A DNA stretch of 64,000 nucleotides from Hymenoscyphus infarciens (taxonomy: Eukaryota > Ascomycota > Leotiomycetes > Helotiales > Helotiaceae), in assembly GCA_001414345.1 (NCBI GenBank), contig LLCB01000226.1, forward strand, positions 34,948 to 98,947, given 5' to 3'. Every line of letters begins with the position of its first letter. The first letter of the stretch is position 1. This document shows positions 44,118-54,800 of the stretch, piece after piece. A program made the translations under genes and the position numbers. The notes under the pieces are model-generated. The model saw only the letters and a program-made list of their open reading frames with translations, was not told where the DNA came from and did no database searches.

Positions 44118-46352
44118 TCAAACATTTCCACCCTTCGCGGCCTCATCGTTTCCACCCTCATCGTTTCCACGCTTTGCCGCCATCGCCATATCATACAGCC
44201 ACTCCATCTTTGCTTTCATCTCCTTAGCGTCACTCTCCCTCGCCTCCTTCATCGCTCTCAACTCCTCTTCCAATCTCGCAATTCTCTCAGCACTCCCGTC
44301 TGTCTCCAAAGCTCGTCCGTGTGAAGGGCGACTTTGAGAACCCGAAGCATGAGATGATTCAATCGTTGCACCCCGTGGAAGAGAACTGGAGCCCAAATGA
44401 GCAGCAGGAATACCATCAATGCGACTCTCGTCCTCCTCGACGTCTTGCTTGATGAAGGGATTGTCCTCTTCATCCGGAGGATCCATCAAATCATCCGCAG
44501 CATTACCCGTGTCAACCTCCATTCCATCATCGTGCTCTGGCTCAAGACCCATACCACCCGCCAACATAGCTAGCGCGTCTACCTCCTTCTTAAAGTTGAA
44601 GGACTCGCGAATAGCGACTTTAGTAGCAGTTGCCGTCGCAATAGCAAATTTCATCATGCCGGATCGTGGTCCAATTTTGTCTTGTGGAGCTAGATCTTTA
44701 TTAAACTTGTCGACCCGGAGGGTTTCTGCACGGTCCCAAGAGTCTCTGATATTGCTGAGATAAGCCTCATAATTTTCACGGTTGCCACCATCATAGCTAG
44801 GAGAATCTTCAAACCTGACGAAAGCTCCTTTCCTTGATGGGATCACCGTATCATCATCGAGAGCGTAATCAATGACCATAGAGATATGGGTCTCCAATTC
44901 CGAGTTGAATGGCTCGAAAGTCAACCAATCATCTCGAACGACTCCGGTAATCGACTCAATATTATTGAAATAAACCAAGTCTTCCATGAATAGTGTCTGA
45001 TCGGTGACGGTCCAGAGACTACGAGACATCAGGTAGATACCAACGTGTCGAACGGTAGTCAACATCTCGGGCATTTGCTCTCGAATCGCTCCCGTAGTGA
45101 GGGTTTCGCCGGCCAAGGCAAAGGTTCGTCGGCCAAAATAGAGGGTATCCCGAGATGGCGAAAACCAGATTCCACCAGCCTTCTTTCCCTCCGGCGTTCT
45201 GTAGGTTTGGTTGGTTTCTTTGTCTTCCTCGTCATCCTCCTTTTCGACGGCTTCGACATAGTCTTCGTCTTCCTCTATGGGGGTGATTCCATCTTTAACT
45301 TTGACCTGGCCGTTGGTCTCTCCGTCGCCTTCGTCCATGGCCTGGCTTTCCTCTTTGTCTTCGTCCGTGTCTTCGATTTCAATGGCTGCTTGACTCAAAC
45401 ACTTTGGAAGCTTCTGGGTGGGGCGGAATCTGACATAGTGTGAAAGCAGAGACATGCAAACCTGGCGTGATTCGTGGCAGGCATGGAATAGAGCAGGGGC
45501 CCGGCAGTTGACTTTGATGACACCTCTGACGTTGTAAGGCTGAACTGCACGAGTTCCGAGGTCTTCGTAAGCAAGTTCCCAAATAATCTTCCGAAGCTCA
45601 ATAGGCAACTTGTTGAACTTTTGGCCAAACTGGGTAAGAGTTTGATTGTCGGGAAGATCTGGGGGCTCGTAAACTATCAATGGTTGGTGAACGAGTCTGA
45701 TGAAACCTTGATCCTTGCTTCGACAATGTTTGAGAAGCTTCGCAAGAGAGCACATCAAGTACAGCTTAAAGCCAGTAAAGTCTCGTCGCACTTCCGATTC
45801 AGGAAGGCAACGGATCATACTCGTGACGTATGCACTTGACCAAAGAATACTCTTAGCATCGTTCAGAGGATTGTACAGAGATCCAGCCAGCGATTCTGAA
45901 GAGGGGACGCAATGAATATCTAGCCACATGCATGCTGCGACTAGTGGATCCTTTGCCTTGACTCGAAGAAGCTCGGATAAGACTCCATCATGCACGTGCA
46001 CATTCTGCTTCCGAGTTCTCAATCTTGCACTCTTTTCTTGTTCAATTTCTTGTTCAAGTTCCTTGAGCCCTGTGACTCGTTTGTAGATCTCATTGTACAA
46101 CTCGTCGTTATTCAATCGATTGTATTGTTGAGTTCTGTCATACATTCTTGGTGGTTTCGTCATCTCCGGTGGATGTTGAATGTCTTTGTCTTTGTTCATG
46201 TGAACAGAAATAGGTTCGATACCAGCTTTCTTCCAAAGAATACAGGCGATGAAGTGATCTTTGTTCTGACAGCAAAGAGTTGCCTTATTTTCCTCTGCCA
46301 TTTGTCTCAGAACCTGGTTTTTGGTTCTGTGAGAGTTGCCTTGTTCCGCCAT
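44118..46352 (-). CDS. 2EXR-domain fungal protein
   Basis: Single-exon gene, 744 aa. The central region carries the 2EXR pattern: FNKLPIELRKIIWELAYEDL, then VNCRAPALFHACHESRQVC, an acidic insertion, and WFSPSRDTLYFGRRT. These proteins are expanded in filamentous ascomycetes and their function is unknown. An N-terminal coiled-coil segment (ELEQEIEQEKSARLRTRKQN) and a C-terminal one (ERIARLEEELRAMKEARESD) flank it, with a Gly/Asn-rich tail. The acidic stretches sit at about residues 330-400. No signal peptide or TM. The first ATG at 46352 leads straight into charged sequence. Confidence 0.85.
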   Translation of the reverse strand: MAEQGNSHRTKNQVLRQMAEENKATLCCQNKDHFIACILWKKAGIEPISVHMNKDKDIQHPPEMTKPPRMYDRTQQYNRLNNDELYNEIYKRVTGLKELEQEIEQEKSARLRTRKQNVHVHDGVLSELLRVKAKDPLVAACMWLDIHCVPSSESLAGSLYNPLNDAKSILWSSAYVTSMIRCLPESEVRRDFTGFKLYLMCSLAKLLKHCRSKDQGFIRLVHQPLIVYEPPDLPDNQTLTQFGQKFNKLPIELRKIIWELAYEDLGTRAVQPYNVRGVIKVNCRAPALFHACHESRQVCMSLLSHYVRFRPTQKLPKCLSQAAIEIEDTDEDKEESQAMDEGDGETNGQVKVKDGITPIEEDEDYVEAVEKEDDEEDKETNQTYRTPEGKKAGGIWFSPSRDTLYFGRRTFALAGETLTTGAIREQMPEMLTTVRHVGIYLMSRSLWTVTDQTLFMEDLVYFNNIESITGVVRDDWLTFEPFNSELETHISMVIDYALDDDTVIPSRKGAFVRFEDSPSYDGGNRENYEAYLSNIRDSWDRAETLRVDKFNKDLAPQDKIGPRSGMMKFAIATATATKVAIRESFNFKKEVDALAMLAGGMGLEPEHDDGMEVDTGNAADDLMDPPDEEDNPFIKQDVEEDESRIDGIPAAHLGSSSLPRGATIESSHASGSQSRPSHGRALETDGSAERIARLEEELRAMKEARESDAKEMKAKMEWLYDMAMAAKRGNDEGGNDEAAKGGNV

Positions 46353-47971
46353 GTTGTCGTAGGGAATTGATCTGACAGCGTGGAGGCAGAAAGTACTTGG
46401 TCTTCAGTGGGACGGTAGTGTGAGTTGAGTTTGGTGACGAAGAGGATTTGTGTGAGGGGCAAAGTGATTATAGGTGATCCGTGCCGAGGACCTATCGTAG
46501 CAGTTCAGGTGAATGGTGCTCAGTGGTGACCAAATCGCCAATACTAAGATATCGTTAGCCATTAGCTCATGCAATTACTTGGGAAGAGGTAAAGCAATGT
46601 CTGCTCGTAATCAGGAAAAGAGGAAAGTACAGGAGGGACATGACAATCTCCATTCAAACCAGTAGGATATATAAGAGGCATGACAAGACAGCAGCAGAGG
46701 TGAATCAAAAGAATAGGAAATAGACTTGACTTACAACCTGTGTGTGACGAGTACAGTGATACCCAGATTTGTTTGGGCTATGCAGCGTTTCTGGATATGT
46801 TTTGACTTGCAGTCGCTGGCGTGCGGATGGGGGCTCCACCTGCCGACGCGGGGCACTTGTGTAGTATTGAAAGGATGTATGGCTCCTGTATTGCAAAATT
46901 GGTTAGCAGCCAATCCCTAAATTACTATTCGTCAGGTGAAATGAGCGCGCGGCAAGGTAGTGGCAAGACCTTGGTGAGTTTGACAACAACGAAGGATCAG
47001 GGGAGGGGTGGGGTGCTTCAAGTTACTTACGAGTTGACGTACCGCACAATGCTTGCCACGCTGCAAGGTTCTTGACACTCTGCGAGAGCTGGGTCACAAC
47101 TTCTGTATCAAAGGAGAGGTAAGCAACGTGACCTCAACTTGGGTTTAAGAAAGGTGATGATGGTATGGAAGAGGAATAAAGGACGCGCGATAGAATCAAT
47201 GATAAAACACTAACCAGTCAAAGGAACTTTTCTTGACAGTGGGGCAGTTGTGAGGAAATGACAGTTTGAAAGGCGTGTTCTGCGAAAGGTGAAGCCGCTC
47301 GCAAAATGGGTTCCTAGAGAAGGCTGCCGTCAGTCTCTGAAGGGTGTCGCTAAAGAAAGGGGCACGCAGGAACTTACAAGAATCAATACAACATATCAAA
47401 AGTCGGATGTTGTTGCGATGATCTCAATGGGTTGTTGGTACATTTCGATTGTGTGTTGGGAGGTTGAAAGAGAAAAGAATTCGTTGGAATAGTCGAGGTA
47501 TCAAAAGCTTCGTGGTGGGCCAGTGGCCTGTGGGTGGGGTCGTCCTGGCCTTAAACCCTTTTAGGGAAGCTAGACGAAGGTGGCGTCTGACCTACCGCCA
47601 ACAGGGTGGCAGAACACGCAAGTTGCTGGCTGGTCTGTGCTACTGCTAGCGTTCTTGCTGCGTGTATCAAGAGGGAAGAATGCAGCGTGAATGTGAAAAA
47701 TGATGAGAAAATGGACATGTCCAGCTGATGGAGAGGCTTCAGGTTGACATTGCATGTAGCAGTAATTAGGGCCTCTTGTGCCAATAGTTCAACATCAACA
47801 GACTAAGACTATTCTTGAAGTTAGAGGAGGGTGGTAAAAGAGTATATTGCGCATCTCGTGGCAATTTTGTCGAATTTTTGCGACTCTTGATTATCAAGTA
47901 TGTGTCATTTCTAAGTTCTAACGTTTATGAGGTCGCCTATTCACTGCCACTTGCAATGTTTACTGACAGGA

Positions 47972-48028
47972 GAGGCTAACAATTGCATGCAGGCTAACAA
48001 TTGCATGCAGGCTAACAATTGCATGCAT
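47972..48028 (+). repeat. 18-bp tandem repeat, three copies
   Basis: Unit GGCTAACAATTGCATGCA, three head-to-tail copies, effectively identical. Confidence 0.9.
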
Positions 48029-48118
48029 GCTGTGCTTGCTGTGCTTCTAAACACATAATAGTCTTAGTTGTGATTGTCAATGGAAACATTCGTAATAAAT
48101 CTTCCTGCTCGGTGATAC

Positions 48119-48294
48119 TGTCACGGGACAAAGGTGGGTCAGACAAAGGATCACCTGATGATCCCCACCTTTTAAGCGAGGAGCATGGTATTTAAAGCCT
48201 CATGCTCTCCCCTATAGTTCTAGGGAATCAAGCATCTATTTTAACTTCACTTTGCTCATCCCATGCTCTCGATATAGCTTCTGTAATCGCCATA
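48119..48294 (+). mobile_element. Intact solo LTR (family A), TSD GATAC
   Basis: 176 bp from TGTCACGGGACAAAG to ATCGCCATA, flanked by GATAC at 48114-48118 and 48295-48299. The same ends are defined independently by AAAGT duplications around the RIPped copy at 31254, so the CATA end is real although it departs from the usual CA. It contains the uninterrupted CTAGG site used by the nested family-B element. Confidence 0.88.
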
Positions 48295-49057
48295 GATACA
48301 TATGGAGTAGTGATTCAATATCGCAAGGTGTTGTTGATTGAAACACCAATAGAACCAAAGGATTTCAATATATTGTAACTCATAAAATTTCAACGAAAAG
48401 GGTCGCAGGGGGACTATGGTGACGCAAACGGTGCTTGAGTATTGAATTAGCAAAGTCTCCAGATGTCAGACAGTACAATTATAACCAAGACAATTTCAAA
48501 AGCAGAAAATTCTTTGTGCAACTGGCACTGTATAATTAGCAAAACCTGAGTTATGATATCTACCTAGTTCGCCAGAGGTGACCAACTTCCAACTGTAAGA
48601 AACGGTCTATTTCTATTTTATTCTCAGCAGACATAAGATTACCTGGTGTGCTGCGACAGATGGACCATATTGGGCATATTGGGACACGGAAGAAGTTAGC
48701 CGAGGCTGTGGTGGTAGGTTGGCCTATCACAATCGGCTTCACCAGGCTCTGATGACGGATTGCGCACAAACACTTCAAAACTGTACTTCCCATCCTCATT
48801 ATCTACTTCTTCACAGATATTCCTGTCTGGTAGGAAGAAGCCATCGATACGACAAGTCAATTAAGAGCCTGTCAAAAACAGCGTGCGAAAAGGCTTGCTC
48901 CTAACCTCAAAGTTCCTAACCTCAAAGTTTCGCAGGCGCGTTACTTGTTGAAACATACGCCAACAACCATGCAGGTAAACACTATAAAACCAAGTCCCTC
49001 TCTTTAGTAGAACAAAGCCAACAGCAGAAACTTACTCCTTCCATCTAGGAATCCACG

Positions 49058-50642
49058 ATGAACCGCCAACAAGAATTCAACACAGCGAACCCAGATGCGA
49101 TGGATTACGAAGCCACGCATTCGGCGCCAGGTAGTTCCACCGTAAGGGGCTGCGGTACAGCCGAGATAGATATTGATTCTGCAAATACGATGGACGCGGG
49201 AGAAGGAAAGGGAAGCCTGAAGGGGGTGTCTTCAGCAGACGCCAGCAGAGGAGAGCCATGTTTGGCAATGACAAACAATCTTGGTGAGTACCCAAAGAGA
49301 AAGTACAATTGAATAGAGCAGAGTAACTAATTCAAGCAGGGGAGCCCAGCATGAAGATGGACGGGATGGCTGAGAAGACTCCGCTTGCAACTGAACCTCG
49401 CCTGAATATGACCAGAGAGCCTCATAAAGACGTGCTTTTGGGAATACAAAGAAAAGTCTATGCCGATAATTTGTCTTTTGGCACCCCTCGAATGACCCCG
49501 ACCCAGCTTGCTGAGAAAAACGAGAACTTTCTCGGTAACTGTGTCTATTTCCACATGGATAAGCCAGTTGTATGTGCCATTTCCGTCCCAATTATATGCT
49601 CACATTCTAATCAGTGAAACAGCACCGCAAGGAGTGCACTGGCGACTACATCATTGTGTATACCCGACCTCTCAAGTCCTCGACCGGCGAGCTTGATGAC
49701 CCCCACACAAAGGTTTACCAACTTGCTTCTGCGGACCGAATCATTGGGGTCAGGGGCGAAGCATTTCACACCCCTCCAGCCTATCATCCAGATACCCCCC
49801 AAAATTGGGGACAAGCAAGAATTTCCGTTAACAATCAAAAGCTTCAGCTCTTTTTTGGCGAACTCGTCACCCACAATAATGAAAAGACTTTGGTCAAATG
49901 TTCTTCAACAGCGGAACCAAGTAACTCGGAACCAGCCGACTTCCTGGAGCATATCATTCACAAGGGGGTAAACCAGTCACGAGTTGAAACATCATTTGGA
50001 TTGAAAACCACAGGATCCGAATTATTTGGAGGAAAAATGTACTACGTGAGTGCCCAGTTTCTCCGAGCAAAATGTCATCTTCGGGTAAATCCTAGAGCTG
50101 AGACATTCCCCGTTCTGAATTCTTTTAGAATGGTCCTTGATACTCTTACTCATGCTACTCCTTGAAAACTTTTAAAGAAGTATACTAACTCCGATGTTTT
50201 GTAGTGGGGTTTCTACTTCATCGAGATAAAGTTGCCATTTTTCAACACCAAGACGGGCGAGGACGACGAGCAACTCATAATCGGCGCAAAGCTCCCATAT
50301 ACCAACCATCTTCGTGATATCTCGAACACTGAGTTATTGAAGCAAGAAGTGTACTTCCCGGCTAAAGAGGACAGTTATACGTTTGTGAATATCGAGCCTA
50401 AATTCAAGACGAAGTTGCGAGCATTATATCAAGGATCTGGGAAGGAAAATGGCGAGGGATCATACAAAGGCAAGGGAAAGGAGGAAGATGTTGATATGGA
50501 AAGTGGGGAGGCTTGGAGTGAAGCAAAGGGAAAGAAGGGACGGAAATTTGTCTGGCGACCCATTCCAGCAGAGGAAGAGAGACCAAACCTTCAAGTGGCG
50601 GTAGATGAGGACGGCGATTCCTACATTTTTGGAAGAGAGTGA
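49058..50642 (+). CDS. Uncharacterised fungal protein
   Basis: Exons 49058-49283, 49340-49569, 49623-50045 and 50205-50642, all GT-AG in phase, giving 438 aa. The N-terminal 75 residues are low complexity. The middle contains MTPTQLAEKNENFLGNCVYF, CTGDYIIVYTRPLKSSTGEL, a VNNQKLQLFFGELV strand-rich part and WGFYFIEIKLPFF. The C-terminal third is basic/acidic with a Gly/Lys-rich linker and ends FVWRPIPAEEERPNLQVAV...YIFGRE. No catalytic motif, signal peptide or TM recognised. No family named. Confidence 0.75.
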
Positions 50643-51871
50643 TATACATACAAGGGCGTGGACTGAATGGGCAACTACTAGAGTGCGACTCAGTTGCGAA
50701 ATATAAACTCGGTTTTCACTACGTACTTTCCTTCCTTGATTTATGCCAGTGTCTTATGCGTTACTTCCCATTAAATGTTTCTTCTAAATGGTGGCAGGTT
50801 TCATCATAAATGGGGGCAACACCGGTAATCACTGAAAAAAGTATTTGAGCCAGTAAAGAAGTTCCATTAATTTGGTATCCTCATAGTAGGACACCAATAC
50901 ATTAATAAGTTCAATAAAACTACTTACTACAAGTCTACGAGTTTGTTCAAGTGGAGTTTGACAGAAGCCTGCTCTTTCTCCTTCTCAAACCTTGTTACAA
51001 TTCCTCTCAGACATCCTCTCAGACATCCTCAAAAGACATAGTTCTAATGCGTTCTACTCCCCATCAAACCCTACACCAGTGGTAAGTACGATGCACCAAA
51101 AAGGAAAGCTTAAAGCTTAAGCGAATCACGTGCCATCACCCACCAGTGTAAAGAAGAAAGATTTTGGGCGAGGTAGTCACGGAAGATTCCTGCTATGGGA
51201 AATTAAGAATCCCTCCCTGGTGGCCTCTATTCACCAGAACTTCATTTTACACTAAAGCTTTCTGTTAATTGGATAGTGAGTCAAAAATTGTTCCCGGGTC
51301 CTCCGTAGGGGCACTTGAGTCTACCGTTTGTCTAACCGTAACTGGCTGTGGCATAACTGTTTTTGGAAGTGGTGTTCAAAAAGCAACAAAAAATACCAAC
51401 GGCCAGAAATATGCATACTAGTTGGCTTCAGAGATGATATGTATTAAGCCTTTATAAGTGAAGTGAGTTAAAGTCATTTAGAGTGTGATTAAGCTCGCTG
51501 AGCAACATTCCATTCATCGAAACATCATCTGAGGTATCGCTATCGCTATCAATAGCTAAATCCCCCAGCACATGTATACATCCTTACAACAGCTTCCAAT
51601 CCAGCTTCCAATCCAGTTCATACCTCGATCCTCCTAGCCCTCAAAAAATAAACCAATGCCACCTCATCAATCATAATCCAGCTAATGCCCTGCCTTTCAA
51701 TACTCCATCAACAGCATGCCGACACCCCCCCAGAAACGCCAAAAGAATGCTCTATAGCCAAAGCAGCAAAAGAATATAACCTGGGTATTGATTGCCAAAT
51801 GTCTCTCGCCCACATACACACGCACACACACACTCTCTCTCTTTCTATAAACCATCACAAACATGATATAA
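50643..51871. other. Intergenic, convergent 3' ends
   Basis: 1229 bp between the unknown gene (+) and the RecQ gene (-). Contains a CA/CT microsatellite at 51810-51847; nothing else recognised. Confidence 0.5.
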
Positions 51872-54800
51872 TCAAGTAGGCATCATACCAATACCACCAA
51901 AACCGCCCCCACCAGACCCACCCCCACGTTTGTTATAAGCAAATTGGTTCATCATGGATGAGTTATCCGAGGTTGTCTTGCTACCTCCCGACTTGCGAGA
52001 AGAAGTAGCAGACGTTTTTCGAGTTCGGCCTCCGCCTCTCTTCGAAACGCCAGATGCGTATGAACGACTCGATGTGGACCCCGCGCTGTTTCGTGGGCCT
52101 CTCTTGCCACCACGACCGCCTCTGCCGCGTATCGTAGTATTGCCTTTATATACCTTTTGAGCCGGTGGATCCATTCTAGCAGGTGGGCGACTTTGATCTC
52201 GGGATGACGATTGGTTCATGGCTCTATTGAATTCCTGAACATCAGGTGGGACAAAATATTGGGAATGTTCCTCTGTTTGTGACATGTTATCGTCATCATA
52301 CTCATCCTCATCTGTCTCCTCGTCATCACCGACGAGATCAATGACAATTCGATGGTTCTGATCCATGTCTTGATTGTGATTAGTGTTCCCCTGAGTATAA
52401 CTCTCGTGGGCCTTTTTAACCAAGGGGATGAATTTCTTGCCATATAGTTTGACCTTCTCTTGATCAATTCCAGGTATTGCGAGCATAGCCTTCTCAGTCG
52501 CCGTCCATTGTCTAGCCATGTCTCGGAAATGATTATCTGTAAAGTAGGGCTTTCGATGACCATTCCTATTACGTAGTTTTTCATCCTCCGCCTTTGCTTT
52601 TATGACAAAAGCATCAATACAAGAGCGGTGGGCGACCGGTAAGTCTTCCATTCGAACGTCAGTCGTGATGGGAGGCCCAAGGAGCCGTGACTGAGGTCGA
52701 GCCCGTCTTGGGTTGGATACATGGTTGAAGGCGTTCTCGTTGAAGCCATAATCCTCACTTTCACTGTCACCCACGACAAGATTGTTTCGAGCTTGATTAT
52801 TTTGTCTTCGCGAGGACGGCGAGAGGGGCGAGGTGAGAAGTGTTGAGGTCGGCAGCGCTCTTGAGCTACGGGATGTACTGGGAACATCCTCCTTGTCTGT
52901 CGGCCGTCTCGAGCCTCTGCCAACCCCTGTGGGTGATTTGGAAACTTTCACCATGAGGTTTAACCTCTTCCGGCCCGTTTCGTATGCTTCGTATCTATCA
53001 CCAAGCTACAAGAGTTAGAGAAGAATTGATGTGGAGAGTGAATGTTGGCTTACCTTCATGTACTGATGAGGAAATTGACCCTTCATGACAGTGTACTCTT
53101 CCACAACGTTTTCCATGAGAAGTCTAATGAACAGATGTTCGACTTCATGACGCAGTAACTGACTTGCTACCCCGTAACCTTCTATATTCTGGCATTTATT
53201 CTGTCGCATCTTCACCGTATTGACCCCACGAAGTATGTCGATTATGTAGAGAAGGGTAACGTGCTCATAGTCTAGTGCTTTGATGACTCCAATGGCAGCT
53301 TGTACGAGGTTTGTGACGTCCTTTGGTTCGAATACTGCATCGGAGTTGCAGTTGTCGCAGCCCTGACCGCATTCGTCCTTGTCAAACTTCTCACCGAAGT
53401 ATGCAAGAATATCGGCTCTGCGACAGTCGCTCCGGTTTTCGCAAAATTGTACCATCCGTTTCAACATTTCTCGATGCCTTTGCTTCACTACCTCGTCACC
53501 CTCGCCCTCATCGATGAACTTTTTAAGAACTGCGGTGTCTTGGTATCCGTAGTAGAGGTAACACGAAGAAGGCTTTCCATCCCGGCCAGCGCGACCAGTC
53601 TCCTGGTAGTATCCTTCCAAACTTTTTGGTATGGTATGATGAATGACAAAACGAACGTCGGGCTTATCAATGCCCATCCCAAAAGCGATGGTGGCCACGA
53701 CCACCTGCCATTTTCCCACTTGCCAGTCGCGCTGAACTTGTTCTTTCTCGGCGGGGTCCATGGTGGCATGAAAGTGATGAGCCCTGATTCCTTTCGCTGC
53801 CAGTTTCGCTGCCAATTCTTCACAGCCTTTCCTAGACAGGGTGTAGATGATTCCAGTTTGCCCTGGGTACTTTTCCAAAATCAATTCCGCCATGCTTTCC
53901 ACAGTCTCAGCACCAGCGCCTTTGCCTTTTTTGTTACGAATCTCGTAATACAAATTTGGCCGATTGAAACTTTGCTTGAATTCCTCACAGCCCCTCATAC
54001 CCAAATTGTGGATGCAATCTGCCTTGACATTTTCGGTTGCTGTTGCCGTCAAGGCGATAAGTGGCACACCAGGATACTTTTGTCGAACAACAGAGAGATT
54101 CTTGTAATCGGGACGGAAGTCATGACCCCACTGACTAACGCAATGCGCTTCATCAACAACAATTCGAGCAAGTCTTTTTTTCGCGTGCAACTTGGCAAGA
54201 AATGTACTGAGCTGCCCACTTTTTCCAATCATCTCGGGGGTAATGTAAAGCAGCTGGATATACTGCTCTGGTCTGGGCTTGTCAAGAATTCCAAAATAGT
54301 AATCTCGGCGGGATCGAGGGGTCTCGCCATTGATGAGGAAAGCTTGAATATGCCGGGCGGTCAGGTGATCAACCTGGTCCTTCATAAGGCTGAGCAATGG
54401 GGAGATTACGATTGTGACACCCTTATTCTTTCCTGATTGAACTACGGCTGGCAGTTGATAGCACAAAGATTTTCCGCCACCTGTGGGCATCAGGACAAAT
54501 GCATCTTTCCCAGATAGAGTGGCATTAATTGCTTCGAGCTGATTCTGTCGGAAGCCACGAAGCCCGAAGCGGTCTTTGAGAGCCCTTTTGACATCCGCAG
54601 ACCATGGATAGTTCATCATGCTAGCATGCGCCGGATCGATTGAATACATAGTTCGTTTTTCGCTGGATGGCCGGGTTTTCGAGGCGAGAGGAGTATTTCG
54701 GGTGGTTTCCCGAGCGCTTGGCTTGGCCGAAGGTTTCGAAGGTTTCGAGAAGGATTGTTGTGTTTCGACCTGCTGCGTCACTGCAAGCAACTCGGGGTAA

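Larger units (their letters stand above)
46353..49057. other. Intergenic with a solo LTR
   Basis: No gene supported; several 60-80-codon open frames at 46700-47790 lack family resemblance. Contains a triple 18-bp repeat and the intact family-A solo LTR. 48890-49057 is probably the promoter of the next gene. Confidence 0.5.

Noticed and set aside
46705..47790. Cluster of 60-85-codon frames
   Set aside because: Both strands show similar frames; none resembles a protein family.
53300..54436. 378-codon open frame on the plus strand
   Set aside because: Entirely antisense to the conserved RecQ helicase core; no family resemblance of its own.
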